Shown: positions 8,779 through 23,122, counted from the first letter of the stretch. The stretch: DNA of 64,000 nucleotides from Centipeda flueggei ATCC 43531 (GCF_000160695.1 NZ_GG694006.1:1029661-1093660), one strand, 5' to 3'. The notes: generated from the sequence alone by a model not told the origin. Numbers and translations: made by a program.

Positions 8779-8875
8779 TAAAAGTTCGATTATATTTTTC
8801 TCTTTTGCCTTTTCATTTTTCTTTTGTTCATATATAGTAGTAGCATCGTTAAGGGATGATTTGAGGTGTTGTATT

Positions 8876-9562
8876 ATGGATGAAAAAACACATGTCCTCA
8901 TCGTGGAGGATGAGACACGCATTGCACGTTTTTTGCAGATGGAGCTGGAACACGAAGGATTTACAGCAGAAATCGAAGGCAATGGGACGCGTGCCTATGA
9001 GCGCATCATTCAGGAGAACTTTGATATTATACTGCTCGATGTAATGCTCCCCGGCATGGACGGCATTGAAATCTGCCGCCGTGTACGCACCGTGTCGAAC
9101 GTGCCCATCATCATGCTGACGGCACGCGATGCCGTTGAGGACAGAGTCGAGGGGCTGGACATCGGCGCGGACGATTACATCACGAAGCCGTTTGCTGTGC
9201 CGGAGCTGATCGCACGCGTACGCAATGCCCTGCGCCGCCGCGATATATCGACGGACGATGCGTCCGACCGCCTGACGGTAAAGAACCTCATCATGTTCCT
9301 CTCACGCTACGAGGTGCAGGTAGACGGGGAGACGGTGGCTCTCACGAAGCGGGAGTACGATCTTCTCGAGTATCTCCTGCGCAACAAACGCACGGTGCTG
9401 ACGCGCGACCAGATCCTGCAGGAGGTATGGGGATTCGACTACACGGGCGAGACCAACGTTGTCGATGTCTACATCCGCTACCTGCGCGCCAAACTTGATG
9501 ACCGCTTCCACAAGAAGTACATCTATACGGTGCGCGGCGTCGGCTATGTGGTCCGCGATTAG
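8876..9562 (+). CDS. OmpR/PhoB-family response regulator
   Basis: A 228-residue DNA-binding response regulator. The receiver domain (residues 1-115) has the acidic pair in VEDE, the phospho-acceptor Asp in IILLDVMLPGMDG (about residue 53), the Thr in MLTARD and the Lys in YITKPF. The C-terminal winged helix (about residues 130-228) shows LTKREYDLLEYLLRN and the recognition region TNVVDVYIRYLRAKLDD. The ATG at 8876 follows GAGGTG; an upstream in-frame ATG at 8861 has no ribosome binding site. The gene overlaps its cognate kinase by 17 bp. The signal and target genes are unknown; ArlR- and CssR-like proteins look similar. Confidence 0.93.
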   Translation: MDEKTHVLIVEDETRIARFLQMELEHEGFTAEIEGNGTRAYERIIQENFDIILLDVMLPGMDGIEICRRVRTVSNVPIIMLTARDAVEDRVEGLDIGADDYITKPFAVPELIARVRNALRRRDISTDDASDRLTVKNLIMFLSRYEVQVDGETVALTKREYDLLEYLLRNKRTVLTRDQILQEVWGFDYTGETNVVDVYIRYLRAKLDDRFHKKYIYTVRGVGYVVRD

Positions 9563-10982
9563 GAAGAGAGCTGCCCGCTGGGCTGACCGCCATCTATACA
9601 TCCGCATCTCGACCAAAATCACACTGATGTATGCCGCCATCCTCTTTTTCGTGCTCATTCTTTCAACGGCGATTCTGGGGATGGGTGCATACATCTTTTT
9701 TTATCGGCAGGCAGAGGTTGATCTCGACCGCAGTATCCGTCACGTGATGAATAATATCGAGAGCGGAAACGCCGCCGAAGCAAAATTTTGGTTTGAGGGT
9801 CCGGTCATTCCTGGGGTTATCGTGCGTATTACGGATGCCTCCGGTCGTGTCGTTCTCGATACAGATACACACTTCCCTTCCATTGAGGCAATTGAGAGAG
9901 GCCGTGTGCCGACGCCCTTCTGGGCGAACCCTGAGATGGAGGTCTCCGAGTTCCGCAACGGTGCGGTCTATCACGCGCGCCGTACCATTGAGTATGGCGG
10001 CATCTCCTATCAGATTCATTTCTTTCGCACGATCACGACAGAGAAGGATTTTTTTTACTCGCTGCAGCGGCTCCTCTTCTACACAGTTGCGATCTGCTTT
10101 GTGCTCGCCCTTGTTGCGGGTCATTTCATCAGCACGCGCATCCTGAACCCGATCCGTGCAATCACACGGACGGCAGGCAGCATCGAGGTGGAACGCCTTG
10201 GTCAGCGCCTCGATGTTCCGCGTGCACGCGATGAGCTGGCAGAGCTGGCACTCACGTTCAACCGCATGCTCGGACGTCTGCAGGAAGGGTTCATGCTGCA
10301 GCAGCGCTTTGTCTCGGATGCTTCGCATGAACTGCGCACACCGCTGACGGTTATCCTTGGATACTCCGATATGCTCTCACGCTGGGGGCGCGAAGACAAG
10401 GACATTCTCGAGGAGGGCATCACGGCGATCCGTTCGGAGGCGGAGAATATGCAGCAGCTCATCGAAAAGCTGCTCTTCCTCGCACGTGCCGATCAGAAGC
10501 GGCAGGCCGTACACAAGGAGTCGGTCATCTTCACGGAGCTTCTCGCCGACACCATCGAAAAGATGCAGACCGTCACGACCTCACATGAGGTGACGCTCGG
10601 GGAAAATGCCGAAGCAACGGTGTACGCCGATCCTGTTCTCCTGCGCCAGCTGCTGCGCATCTTCCTCGAGAATAGTCTGAAGTATACGCCGCCGGGCGGT
10701 CATATCCACGCTTCCTCCACGCTTGCGCCGGACGAAAAGTCGATCACCGTGACACTTTCGGACGACGGCATCGGCATTGCCAAGGAGCATCAGGCACATA
10801 TCTTTGATCGTTTCTATCGCGTGGACTCTTCGCGCACGAAGGAGACAGGCGGCTCGGGCCTCGGACTCTCCATCGCCCGCTGGATCGCCGACCAGCACGA
10901 CATCCGCATCAGGCTGATAAGTGAAGAGGGAGAAGGCACGTCCGTTATGCTGACCATCCCGACCATCGGCAGCAGCTCATAA
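9546..10982 (+). CDS. Sensor histidine kinase
   Basis: A 478-residue membrane kinase paired with the upstream regulator. Order of parts: first transmembrane helix (about residues 28-52), an extracytoplasmic sensor region of about 125 residues, a second helix (LLFYTVAICFVLALVAG), HAMP linker (ILNPIRAITRTAGSIE...), HisKA box with the phospho-His in FVSDASHELRTPLTVILGY, then the ATPase domain with N box LLRIFLENSLKYTP, G1 DDGIGIA, F box IFDRFYRVD and G2 GGSGLGLSIA. The start at 9546 lies inside the end of the regulator gene; it gives a short cytoplasmic N terminus. A GC-rich terminator follows the stop. Confidence 0.92.
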   Translation: MWSAIRKRAARWADRHLYIRISTKITLMYAAILFFVLILSTAILGMGAYIFFYRQAEVDLDRSIRHVMNNIESGNAAEAKFWFEGPVIPGVIVRITDASGRVVLDTDTHFPSIEAIERGRVPTPFWANPEMEVSEFRNGAVYHARRTIEYGGISYQIHFFRTITTEKDFFYSLQRLLFYTVAICFVLALVAGHFISTRILNPIRAITRTAGSIEVERLGQRLDVPRARDELAELALTFNRMLGRLQEGFMLQQRFVSDASHELRTPLTVILGYSDMLSRWGREDKDILEEGITAIRSEAENMQQLIEKLLFLARADQKRQAVHKESVIFTELLADTIEKMQTVTTSHEVTLGENAEATVYADPVLLRQLLRIFLENSLKYTPPGGHIHASSTLAPDEKSITVTLSDDGIGIAKEHQAHIFDRFYRVDSSRTKETGGSGLGLSIARWIADQHDIRIRLISEEGEGTSVMLTIPTIGSSS

Positions 10983-10991
10983 TGTATACCG

Positions 10992-11021
10992 AAAAGGCGT
11001 CGCCCATCGGCGGCGCCTTTT
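10992..11021 (+). terminator. Terminator after the two-component operon
   Basis: AAAAGGCGTCGCC / GGCGGCGCCTTTT form a 13-bp stem with a 4-nt loop and T-run on the plus strand. Confidence 0.8.
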
Positions 11022-11074
11022 GTGATACAATAAGAGAAAGCAGAGACAAATGCAAAAGGAAAGGACAGATTGCG

Positions 11075-11929
11075 ATGAAAATCCTCATCACGGGAGCCAC
11101 AGGCCAGCTGGGTCATGACTGCGCGGAGGAATGCAGGGCACGCGGGCACGAAGTACACGGCGTCTCCTCCGAGCTCTTCCCGCTGTCTGACGAGAACGTC
11201 ATGCGCGCCGTCCTCGATGCGACGGAGCCGGATGCCATCCTCCACGCGGCTGCGTACACCGCTGTGGACAAGGCAGAGGACGAACCCTCACTCTGCCGCA
11301 AGGTCAACGCAGCGGGCACGGAGATCCTCGCACGTCTCGCGCGAGAGAGAGATGCAAAGCTCCTCTACGTCAGCACAGACTACGTTTTCCCCGGTACGGG
11401 CGACGCTCCCCACGAGACAAACGAACTTACCGCCCCGCACAACGTCTACGGTGCATCAAAGCTCGCGGGCGAAGAGGCGGTGCAGCAGCATCTCGAAAAG
11501 TATTTCATCGTACGCACCTCGTGGGTCTTCGGTGCGCATGGCAAGAATTTCGTAAAGACCATGCTTGAGCTTTCCAAGACGCACAAGAGCCTCTCCATCG
11601 TCGCCGATCAGATCGGCTCGCCCACGTATACGCGCGACCTCGCGCCTCTGCTCGTGGATATGCTTGAGAGCGAGAAATACGGCATCTATCACGCGACGAA
11701 TGAGGGATTCTGCTCGTGGGCGAAGTTCGCCGCCGAGATCTTCCGTCAGGCGGGCGCGGATGTCAACGTGACCTCCGTCCCCTCGCATATGTACCCGACG
11801 AAGGCCGTGCGCCCGAAGAACTCCCGCCTCAGCAAAAAGAGCCTCGATGAGGCGGGCTTCCGCCGTCTGCCGACGTGGCAGGATGCGGTGGGCCGCTTCT
11901 TAGGGGAGCTGAAAGAGTCGGCAGAATAG
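11075..11929 (+). CDS. rmlD: dTDP-4-dehydrorhamnose reductase
   Basis: A 284-residue extended SDR enzyme that makes the last step of dTDP-L-rhamnose synthesis, a precursor for surface polysaccharide. The Rossmann motif is ILITGATGQLGHD at the N terminus; STDYVFPG, and the catalytic Tyr and Lys in YGASKLAGE (about residue 128), are present, as is the RTSWVFGAHGKNFVKTML segment typical of RmlD. The start was taken at the ATG at 11075, preceded by AGGAAAGGA, since the upstream in-frame sequence lies in the terminator. No other rml genes are adjacent, so it is separated from rmlABC in this genome or these lie elsewhere. Confidence 0.9.
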   Translation: MKILITGATGQLGHDCAEECRARGHEVHGVSSELFPLSDENVMRAVLDATEPDAILHAAAYTAVDKAEDEPSLCRKVNAAGTEILARLARERDAKLLYVSTDYVFPGTGDAPHETNELTAPHNVYGASKLAGEEAVQQHLEKYFIVRTSWVFGAHGKNFVKTMLELSKTHKSLSIVADQIGSPTYTRDLAPLLVDMLESEKYGIYHATNEGFCSWAKFAAEIFRQAGADVNVTSVPSHMYPTKAVRPKNSRLSKKSLDEAGFRRLPTWQDAVGRFLGELKESAE

Positions 11930-12080
11930 CCGCTGCTGCACTGTGAGGAGGCTGTGTGTTTCAAAGCAAACACTAGTGGAGTAAGTGCGTAAAGTGCACG
12001 ATCCCTTGTGCAGTGAGGTGTTCGCGCGGGACAATACACCGCCATACAAGCCCTGCAAATATGTATACCCTGACAAAAGA

Positions 12081-12124
12081 GTGACAAATATGCCCCATTC
12101 TGCTATAATGGGGCATATTTTTTC
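12081..12124 (+). promoter_or_regulatory. sstT promoter embedded in a terminator hairpin
   Basis: A GTGACA -35 (12081-12086), 17-bp spacer and TATAAT -10 (12104-12109) point toward sstT. The same DNA forms a perfect 12-bp stem (12087-12098 and 12108-12119) followed by six T, which is a good terminator for rmlD. The -10 box spans the loop and the first bases of the right arm. Confidence 0.7.
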
Positions 12125-12146
12125 ATTCCAAAAAGGAGGAATCCAT

Positions 12147-13400
12147 TTGCTCAGCAACATCAGCCGCAAGTACCGCGAGACGGCACTCATCAAGCTCATC
12201 GCGGTCGGACTCATCATCGGTATTCTCATCGCGCTCTACGCGCCCGCCGTCATTCCCGTCGTCGCCGTGCTCGGCGATGTCTTCGTCCGTGCCCTGAAGG
12301 GTGTCGCGCCGATCCTCGTCTTCGTTCTCGTCATGAACGCGATGGCGCAGCGCACCGTCGGCGCAGGTGCGGCACTGAAGCCCATCGTGCGTCTCTACAT
12401 CATCGCGACCTTCCTCGCGTCCGTCGTCGCTGTCGGGTTCTCCTTCGCCTTCCCATCGACGCTCCATCTCGTCGTCGCGGACGCAAATGTTGCGCCGCCG
12501 AGCGGCATTGTCGAGGTCGTGCACAACCTCATTCTGAACGTCGTCGACAACCCAATTCACGCAATCGCAAGCGCGAACTACATCGGCATCCTTGCATGGA
12601 GCGTCCTCGCAGGGGTCGCTCTCCAGAAAGCAAGCCCGACCACGAAGAACACGGTGCGCGACTTCGCCGTCGTCATGACGCAGATCGTACTCTGGGTCAT
12701 CCGTTTCGCTCCGTTCGGCATCATGGGGCTCGTCGCGGATGCAGTTGGTACGAGCGGCGTGGATGCCCTCATCAGCTACCTCCAGCTCCTCGCCGTTCTG
12801 CTCGGCGCATTCTTCTCCGTCGCACTCATTATGAATCCGATCATCGTCTGGACACACATCCGCCGCAACCCGTTCCCACTCGTCTTTACCACCCTGCGAG
12901 AGAGCGGAATCTACGCATTCTTTACGCGCAGCTCTGCAGCGAACATTCCCGTCAACCTCCAGCTCTGCAAGCGGCTTGGGCTCAATCCCGAGGTTTACTC
13001 CATCTCCATCCCGCTCGGTGCGACCATCAACATGAGCGGTGCGGCGATCACGATTGCAATTCTCTCGCTCGCTGCCGCACACACATTAAACATTAATGTC
13101 GATCTGCCGACCGCCCTCCTCCTCTGTCTCATCGCCACCATCGGTGCGTGCGGCGCATCGGGTGTTGCGGGCGGTTCGCTCCTCCTCATCCCCGTTGCCT
13201 GCTCCTCGTTCGGCATCAGCAACGACATCGCCATGCAGGTCGTCGGTGTCGGCTTCATCATCGGCGTTCTGCAGGATTCCTGCGAGACCGCGCTCAACAG
13301 CTCGACCGACGTACTCTTTACCGCGACGGCGGAGTTTGCCGACCGTGCGCGTGCGGGCACACTCGCGGATGGGGACATGATTCCGAAAGACGAGACCTGA
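12147..13400 (+). CDS. sstT: Serine/threonine:sodium symporter SstT
   Basis: A 417-residue inner-membrane transporter of the dicarboxylate/amino acid:cation symporter (DAACS) family. The length matches SstT (about 414). Typical segments are visible: [16 protein letters not shown], the serine-rich turn [16 protein letters not shown] (helical hairpin 1), the [15 protein letters not shown] helix (TM7), and [13 protein letters not shown] (hairpin 2). The start is a TTG at 12147, nine nucleotides after AAGGAGGA, and gives a normal N terminus [16 protein letters not shown]; an ATG further upstream would pass through the promoter hairpin. It is a single-gene unit with a bidirectional terminator behind it. 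Confidence 0.9.
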   Translation: MLSNISRKYRETALIKLIAVGLIIGILIALYAPAVIPVVAVLGDVFVRALKGVAPILVFVLVMNAMAQRTVGAGAALKPIVRLYIIATFLASVVAVGFSFAFPSTLHLVVADANVAPPSGIVEVVHNLILNVVDNPIHAIASANYIGILAWSVLAGVALQKASPTTKNTVRDFAVVMTQIVLWVIRFAPFGIMGLVADAVGTSGVDALISYLQLLAVLLGAFFSVALIMNPIIVWTHIRRNPFPLVFTTLRESGIYAFFTRSSAANIPVNLQLCKRLGLNPEVYSISIPLGATINMSGAAITIAILSLAAAHTLNINVDLPTALLLCLIATIGACGASGVAGGSLLLIPVACSSFGISNDIAMQVVGVGFIIGVLQDSCETALNSSTDVLFTATAEFADRARAGTLADGDMIPKDET

Positions 13401-13415
13401 TCCTCCCGGTAAGAC

Positions 13416-13461
13416 AAAAAGAACCTGCCATAGATCTTATGACCTATGGCAGGTTCTTTTT
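13416..13461. terminator. Bidirectional terminator between sstT and bioY
   Basis: An 18-bp stem (13416-13433 and 13444-13461) has an A-run on one side and a T-run on the other, serving both convergent genes. Confidence 0.88.
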
Positions 13462-13473
13462 GTCTGTCTCTTT

Positions 13474-14028
13474 TTAGAAATAGCGAAGCCGCCGATTGAG
13501 TGTCACGCCGAGCGCTGCTGCTGCAACGGCTTTGATGAGGTCCCCCGGGATGAACTGGACAAGGGCCATAAAGGCGGCGGTGATGCCGACGAATTTATCG
13601 CCGAAGAGAATGGTCAGCCACAACGTCGCAAAGAGATACGTGATGGGGACGCTGATGAGCGCACCGACGAGGGCGTAGCGCGGAAAGGAGGGCGTATGCC
13701 CCTTGAGGAGGCTCATCAGTGTATAGGCGACAAGAAAGCCAATGAAAAAACCGCCGCGCGGTCCCATGATGATGCCGAGTCCGCCGACGCCGCCGGCAAA
13801 GACAGGCAGTCCGATCGCACCAAGGACGGTATAACCGATAAGGACTACCGCCGTCTGCCGCGGCGTGAGCACGAGCGCGGCAAGACACATGACGAAGGTC
13901 TGCATTGTGAGCGGTGCCATAAACGGTACAGGGATGGCAATGTAGGCACTCACACAGATCAGCGCGATGCAAAGAGCCATCCGTGTGGTGTTTCGGACGG
14001 AAAAAAACGGATCATCATGAGAGGTCAT
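13474..14028 (-). CDS. bioY: Biotin transporter BioY (ECF S component)
   Basis: A 184-residue membrane protein with about six transmembrane helices. BioY is the substrate-binding subunit that captures biotin for the energy-coupling-factor transporter; the EcfAA'T module is not in this window. Family marks are FMAPLTMQTFVMCLAALVLTPRQ, the GLPVFAGGVGGLGIIMGPRGGFFIGF segment (about residues 85-110), and a C-terminal FIPGDLIKA. The ATG at 14028 is the first that gives the usual short N terminus; the ribosome binding site is weak (GAAGGCG, spaced 8-9 nt). A promoter lies 30 bp upstream. Biotin is needed by the sodium-pump decarboxylases of this type of organism. Confidence 0.92.
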   Translation of the reverse strand: MTSHDDPFFSVRNTTRMALCIALICVSAYIAIPVPFMAPLTMQTFVMCLAALVLTPRQTAVVLIGYTVLGAIGLPVFAGGVGGLGIIMGPRGGFFIGFLVAYTLMSLLKGHTPSFPRYALVGALISVPITYLFATLWLTILFGDKFVGITAAFMALVQFIPGDLIKAVAAAALGVTLNRRLRYF

Positions 14029-14059
14029 AAAAGCGACGCCTTCTTTCTTATATGCTCGT

Positions 14060-14088
14060 ATTCTACACGGAAAAAGCCTAAGCGTCAA
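14060..14088 (-). promoter_or_regulatory. bioY promoter
   Basis: TTGACG (complement of 14083-14088), 17-bp spacer, TAGAAT (complement of 14060-14065). No two-sided BirA operator was recognised around it. Confidence 0.65.
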
Positions 14089-14107
14089 CTCGTTTTGCTT
14101 TTTAGGT

Positions 14108-14159
14108 AAACAAAGAGGGATTGCGTACAAAGCCCATTCACTCTGTACCACAATCCCTC
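14108..14159 (-). terminator. Terminator of the rpoBC unit
   Basis: Arms of about 18-19 bases (14115-14132 and 14141-14159) pair with one interruption; TTTGTTTA follows on the minus strand. Confidence 0.78.
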
Positions 14160-14173
14160 ACTGTTATGCTGCC

Positions 14174-18205
<4,032 letters not shown>

Positions 18206-18223
18206 TAGATGCCACTCCCTTCC

Positions 18224-21200
18224 TTACAGATCATCCTCATCCGGCGCATCGATGCCGTCGATACTGCCGTGCAGGATTGCATCCATGTCATCCGCAATGT
18301 CCTCGTCCGCATCGATATCCGCAATGATGTCCTCATCAGCAGAGTTCTCTGCGTTTCCGTCGTCCTCGTAATCATCCGCGGAGGGCGGCGGCGCGGCTCC
18401 GTTCTCATCCACGCCCTCCACATCGAGGTCGAGGGAACGTGCCTTTTCGCTGATGTCCTCCTCCTCCTCATCGCGGATGGCAATTTCCTTCGCATCCTCG
18501 TTGAGCACCTTGATGTCGAGACCGATGGCCTGAAGCTCCTTGATAAGAACCTTAAAGGACTCGGGAACGCCCGGCTCCGGAATATTGTCCCCCTTGACAA
18601 TGGACTCGTATGCCTTCACGCGCCCAACCACGTCGTCGGACTTGACCGTCAGGATTTCCTGCAGCGTATATGCCGCGCCGTATGCCTCAAGTGCCCAGAC
18701 CTCCATCTCGCCGAAGCGCTGTCCGCCGAACTGCGCCTTGCCGCCGAGCGGCTGCTGGGTGACGAGGGAGTACGGTCCCGTGGAACGTGCGTGAATCTTA
18801 TCATCAACCAGATGATGCAGCTTCAGCATGTAGACGCAGCCAACCGTGACGCGGTTCTCGAACGGCTCGCCCGTGCGCCCGTCATAGAGCACCGTCTTGC
18901 CGTCTGCGGGAAGTCCCGCCGCGCGGATCGTGCCGAATACGTCGTCGTCGCCCGCGCCGTCAAAGACCGGAGTCGCGATGTGAATGCCGGCCACATCGGG
19001 CACGGGCATCCCGTTTTTATCAAAATCATAGCCCGCCGCGCGGAGGTCGGCCTCCACCGTCGGGTCGCCGTCCTTGATGCGCTGACCGAGAACGCGGCAC
19101 GCCATGCCGAGATGCGTCTCCAAGACCTGCCCGATATTCATACGCGACGGAACACCGAGCGGGTTCAGCACAATATCAACGGGTGTGCCGTCCGGCAGGA
19201 ACGGCATATCCTCCTGGCGCATGATGCGCGAAACGACACCCTTGTTGCCGTGGCGGCCGGACATCTTGTCGCCGACCGAAATTTTGCGCTTCTGCGCGAT
19301 GTAGACGCGCACGAGACGGTTGACCCCCGGCGGCAGTTCATCGTTGTTCTCACGGGTAAAGATCTTCACATCGATGATCTTGCCCGCCTCGCCGTGCGGC
19401 ACGCGCAGCGAAGTGTCACGCACCTCACGCGCCTTCTCACCAAAGATCGCACGCAGGAGACGCTCCTCTGCCGTCAGCTCCGTCTCGCCCTTTGGCGTGA
19501 CCTTGCCGACGAGGATGTCCCCAGGGCGCACGTCCGCGCCGATGGAAATGATGCCGTCCTCATCGAGATCCTTGAGCGCATCCTCCGCAACATTCGGAAT
19601 GTCGCGCGTGATCTCCTCGGGACCAAGCTTTGTATCACGCGCATCACACTCATACTCCTCGATGTGAATCGAGGTATAGAGGTCACGCTTGACAAGGTTC
19701 TCACTGAGGAGAACTGCGTCCTCATAGTTATAGCCTTCCCACGGCATATAAGCAACGATGATGTTGTAGCCGAGTGCCAGCTCACCGTTGTCCGTCGAGG
19801 GGCCATCGGCGATGGGCTGCCCTTCCGTCACGCGGTCGCCCACATAGACGAGCGGCTTCTGATTGATGCACGTTGCCTGGTTCGAACGGATGAATTTCTG
19901 CAGTTTATAGGTATCAAATGCGCCCTCGTCCGAGCGGACCGTGATCGCATCTGCCGAAACCTCCGTCACCTCGCCGCTGTGCTTTGCGAGCACCATAACG
20001 CCCGAGTCGCACGCGGCCTTGTACTCCATCCCCGTACCGACGAGCGGCGCCTGCGTCTTGAGGAGAGGCACCGCCTGACGCTGCATGTTCGCACCCATGA
20101 GGGCACGGTTCGCATCGTCATTCTCCAGGAATGGGATCATTGCCGTCGCAATGGAGAACACCTGACGCGGCGACACGTCCATATAGTCCACGCGCTCACG
20201 CGGATGCAGCCCCGTCTCCTCATGAAAACGTGCTGTGACACGCTCGTTGACGAAGTATTCATTCTCATCCAGCGGCTCATTCGCCTGTGCGATGATGAGC
20301 TCATCCTCCTCGTCCGCCGTCAGGTAGCGAACATCATCCGTCACACGGTGATGTTCCTTGTCTACGCGGCGATAGGGCGTCTCCATAAACCCGAACTGAT
20401 TCACGCGCGCGTAGTTTGCGAGCGAGCCAATGAGTCCGATGTTCGGTCCTTCCGGCGACTCAACCGGACACATGCGCCCATAGTGCGAGTTGTGCACGTC
20501 GCGCACCTCAAATCCCGCGCGCTCGCGCGAGAGCCCGCCGGGACCGAGCGCCGAAAGGCGGCGCTTATGCGTCAGCTCGGAGAGCGGGTTGTGCTGATCC
20601 ATGAACTGCGAGAGCTGCGAGGAGCCAAAGAACTCCTTCACCGCCGCCACGACGGGGCGAATATTGATGAGTCCCTGCGGCGTGATGCTCTCCGTCTCCT
20701 GGATTGACATGCGCTCGCGCACGACACGCTCCATGCGCGAGAGACCGATGCGGAACTGATTCTGCAGCAGCTCGCCCACGGCACGCACGCGGCGGTTGCC
20801 GAGATGGTCGATGTCGTCCGTATTGCCAAAGCCGTTCATGAGGCCGAGGAGGTAGCTGATCGCCGCCATGATATCCTCACGCGTCACCGTGCGGAACTGA
20901 TAGTCGCGCGTCGGTGCACAGAGCATATGATGGATCTCGCCATCGGGTTTCTGTACATCAAAGGAGATGAGTTCGCCGTCGCCGAAAATTGCCGTCTCGC
21001 GCTCTGCGCTGACCGCATCCACCATCTCCGGCGTAATTGGCTCGCCCTTCGGGAACACGATCTCGCCCGTTTCCTTGTCAACAATCGGCTCAGCAAGCAC
21101 CTTGCCGAGGAGGCGACGGCGCCAGCCAAGCTTTTTCGTCAGCTTGTAGCGGCCGACCGTCGCGAGATCATAACGGCGCGGGTCAAAGAACAGCACCTCG

Positions 21201-21964
21201 AGAAGCTGACGCGCATTGTCCTCATTCGCAGGCTCACCCGGACGCAGGCGGCGATAGATCTCAATCACCGCACGGCCGCGCGTCTTGACCTCATCCGTGT
21301 CACGCTCGATCGTTGCAAGGATGCGCGGATCATCGCCGAAGAGTGCACGAATCTCCGCGTCCGTCTCGTAGCCGAGGGCGCGGATGAGGTAAGTCACGGG
21401 CATCTTGCGCGTGCGGTCGATACGCACGGAGATGACGTCATTTGCATCCGTCTCCAGTTCAATCCACGCCCCGCGGTTCGGGATCATCGTCGCGTTATAG
21501 AGCTCCTTGCCCGTCGTATCGATTTCCACACCGTAATACGTGCCGGGCGAACGCACGAGCTGGCTGACGATAACGCGCTCCGCACCATTGATGATGAAGG
21601 TTCCTGTATCCGTCATGAGCGGGAAATCGCCCATAAACACTTCCTGCTCCTTGATCTCGCCCGTTTCACGGTTCACGAGGCGCACATTCACGCGCAGGGG
21701 CGCAGCATAGGTCACATCGCGTTCCTTGCACTCGTCGAGATCGTACTTCGGCTCACCGAGCGCAAACGACTCAAAGGAAAGGATGAGATTCCCGGAGAAG
21801 TCCTGAATGGGTGAGATATCGCGGAAAATCTCCGCAAGTCCCACCTCAAGAAACCACTGATAACTTGCACGCTGAATGTCAAGAAGATGCGGCATCTCCA
21901 TGACTTCCTTAATATGCGCATAGCTATACCGGGTGCGACGGCCGACCGATACAGGATTGAACAT
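18224..21964 (-). CDS. rpoB: DNA-directed RNA polymerase subunit beta
   Basis: A 1246-residue beta subunit. Conserved parts include the rifampicin region [31 protein letters not shown] (shown here without gaps only in part): the residues equivalent to D516, H526 and S531 are Asp, His and Ser, the sensitive state. [22 protein letters not shown] sequence around the active site and the C-terminal [20 protein letters not shown] are present. The C terminus is an acidic tail rich in Asp/Glu. The start was set at the ATG at 21964, giving [15 protein letters not shown] as in relatives; an ATG at 22006 would add 14 unconserved residues. Ribosomal protein genes usually upstream (rplJL) are not here. 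Confidence 0.97.
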   Translation of the reverse strand: MFNPVSVGRRTRYSYAHIKEVMEMPHLLDIQRASYQWFLEVGLAEIFRDISPIQDFSGNLILSFESFALGEPKYDLDECKERDVTYAAPLRVNVRLVNRETGEIKEQEVFMGDFPLMTDTGTFIINGAERVIVSQLVRSPGTYYGVEIDTTGKELYNATMIPNRGAWIELETDANDVISVRIDRTRKMPVTYLIRALGYETDAEIRALFGDDPRILATIERDTDEVKTRGRAVIEIYRRLRPGEPANEDNARQLLEVLFFDPRRYDLATVGRYKLTKKLGWRRRLLGKVLAEPIVDKETGEIVFPKGEPITPEMVDAVSAERETAIFGDGELISFDVQKPDGEIHHMLCAPTRDYQFRTVTREDIMAAISYLLGLMNGFGNTDDIDHLGNRRVRAVGELLQNQFRIGLSRMERVVRERMSIQETESITPQGLINIRPVVAAVKEFFGSSQLSQFMDQHNPLSELTHKRRLSALGPGGLSRERAGFEVRDVHNSHYGRMCPVESPEGPNIGLIGSLANYARVNQFGFMETPYRRVDKEHHRVTDDVRYLTADEEDELIIAQANEPLDENEYFVNERVTARFHEETGLHPRERVDYMDVSPRQVFSIATAMIPFLENDDANRALMGANMQRQAVPLLKTQAPLVGTGMEYKAACDSGVMVLAKHSGEVTEVSADAITVRSDEGAFDTYKLQKFIRSNQATCINQKPLVYVGDRVTEGQPIADGPSTDNGELALGYNIIVAYMPWEGYNYEDAVLLSENLVKRDLYTSIHIEEYECDARDTKLGPEEITRDIPNVAEDALKDLDEDGIISIGADVRPGDILVGKVTPKGETELTAEERLLRAIFGEKAREVRDTSLRVPHGEAGKIIDVKIFTRENNDELPPGVNRLVRVYIAQKRKISVGDKMSGRHGNKGVVSRIMRQEDMPFLPDGTPVDIVLNPLGVPSRMNIGQVLETHLGMACRVLGQRIKDGDPTVEADLRAAGYDFDKNGMPVPDVAGIHIATPVFDGAGDDDVFGTIRAAGLPADGKTVLYDGRTGEPFENRVTVGCVYMLKLHHLVDDKIHARSTGPYSLVTQQPLGGKAQFGGQRFGEMEVWALEAYGAAYTLQEILTVKSDDVVGRVKAYESIVKGDNIPEPGVPESFKVLIKELQAIGLDIKVLNEDAKEIAIRDEEEEDISEKARSLDLDVEGVDENGAAPPPSADDYEDDGNAENSADEDIIADIDADEDIADDMDAILHGSIDGIDAPDEDDL

Positions 21965-22070
21965 GAACGCTGTCACCCTTTCGCTGGAATATCCTGGCAT
22001 CCGCACACCGTTTCAAGAGGAAGGAGCACCGCCGTCAGAAGCCACTGACAGCAGTTCCCTTGAACAGACA

Positions 22071-22106
22071 CAAAAAGAACAAGGCAGCCATTCGAATACC
22101 TTGCTC
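22071..22106 (-). terminator. Possible attenuator in the rpoB leader
   Basis: In the 230-nt leader a stem GAGCAAGG / CCTTGTTC (one G-U pair) is followed by TTTTT on the minus strand. It resembles a weak terminator of the kind that attenuates rpoBC transcription. Confidence 0.5.
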
Positions 22107-22197
22107 TCTTGTCCTTTCTAACCGCACACCGAGCCGCGCGGCGTCCTCCCCCGAAAAAGGGCGCACAAACCCCATACTTATGTCAATAGGTCATTGT

Positions 22198-22226
22198 ATA
22201 ATACTACACCTTGAATACTGTGTCAA
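22198..22226 (-). promoter_or_regulatory. rpoBC promoter
   Basis: TTGACA (complement of 22221-22226), 17-bp spacer, TATTAT (complement of 22198-22203). The predicted leader is about 225 nt. The stretch 21965-22197 has no gene. Confidence 0.78.
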
Positions 22227-22271
22227 GAAAAATTTTATCCAGTGAAACAGCCCCCGCAAAAGCGCTTCTCC

Positions 22272-22300
22272 TTGCAAAATTCTCCTTACTCATGTACAAT
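22272..22300 (+). promoter_or_regulatory. Promoter of the lipoprotein gene
   Basis: TTGCAA (22272-22277), 17-bp spacer, TACAAT (22295-22300). It is back to back with the rpoBC promoter. Confidence 0.65.
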
Positions 22301-22331
22301 ACGAAGGAAATCGAAATGCGGGAGGTATATT

Positions 22332-23069
22332 ATGTTCACTACGCAGTACATACGTACAATGCTTGCTGCCATGATGCTTGGCATCCTCGTACTCACGAGC
22401 GGCTGTTTCAGCGGTGATGTGAGCGTCACCGTCAACGACGACGGCTCTGCCGATCTCAAGACGACGCTCGTCAGTGTACCGATGCTCGCCCAGCTCGTCG
22501 AGCAGAGCAAGGCGTCGATGGTGGCGAAGAATCCCGACGCACAGGTCGCGCCCGTCACGAAGGAGAACATGTCAGGCTACGAGATCACGGAGCACTATGC
22601 ATCGGTTGACAAACTGTCCGACCAGGATTTCTTCGCCGCACACGACGGCAAGAACACGGGCATTACCGTCAATCAGGGGCTCTTCTACACGGACTATAAC
22701 TTTGACCTCCTGTTTGAAGGGAGTCAGAACGGCGGCGGTGCAGGTGCATTCGCGAGCAACATCACGTTCACCTATCAGATGACGCTCCCATCTGCACCAT
22801 CGAGCTCCAACGCCGACCGCGAGGAAGACGGCGGCAGGACGCTCACGTGGAACCTTGGCAAGACACTCGTCACGGGCGAATCTTCGCCGATTCAGGTCTC
22901 GTTCCGCATCTGGAACAAAACGGCCATCATCGGTACGGTCATCGCCGTACTCGTTCTGATCGCCGTGATCGCCTTCCTGATCTGGCGCCGCCGCAAGGGA
23001 TCCGAGCCCGAGGAGCAGAAGCTGATCGACGGCCCGATCATCGACGTGAAGGCAGAAGAAAAGCACTGA
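22332..23069 (+). CDS. Membrane-anchored lipoprotein, DUF3153-like
   Basis: A 245-residue envelope protein. The N terminus is a lipoprotein signal with lipobox LTSGC (Cys at about residue 24). The exported middle has a beta-rich domain starting DVSVTVNDDGSADLKTTLVSVPML, a pattern seen in LppM/DUF3153 proteins. A transmembrane helix (AIIGTVIAVLVLIAVIAFLIW, about residues 200-220) is followed by a basic RRRKG stop-transfer and a short charged cytoplasmic tail. Lipid anchor plus C-terminal helix means both ends are in or at the membrane. The ATG at 22332 follows GGAGGT. It stands alone, divergent from rpoB. Function not known. Confidence 0.75.
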   Translation: MFTTQYIRTMLAAMMLGILVLTSGCFSGDVSVTVNDDGSADLKTTLVSVPMLAQLVEQSKASMVAKNPDAQVAPVTKENMSGYEITEHYASVDKLSDQDFFAAHDGKNTGITVNQGLFYTDYNFDLLFEGSQNGGGAGAFASNITFTYQMTLPSAPSSSNADREEDGGRTLTWNLGKTLVTGESSPIQVSFRIWNKTAIIGTVIAVLVLIAVIAFLIWRRRKGSEPEEQKLIDGPIIDVKAEEKH

Positions 23070-23087
23070 TCGCGAATTGAATACGAA

Positions 23088-23119
23088 AACATCCCTGCCA
23101 TGCGGCAGGGATGTTTTTT
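23088..23119. terminator. Terminator after the lipoprotein gene
   Basis: A 12-bp stem (23088-23099 and 23104-23115) with a 4-nt loop and a run of six T on the plus strand. It also sits just beyond the decayed toxin on the other strand. Confidence 0.88.
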
Positions 23120-23122
23120 GTG

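Noticed and set aside
14060..14110. A BirA operator upstream of bioY
   Set aside because: Only one half-site-like TTGTTTACC is visible and it lies outside the promoter core; no second half at the expected spacing.
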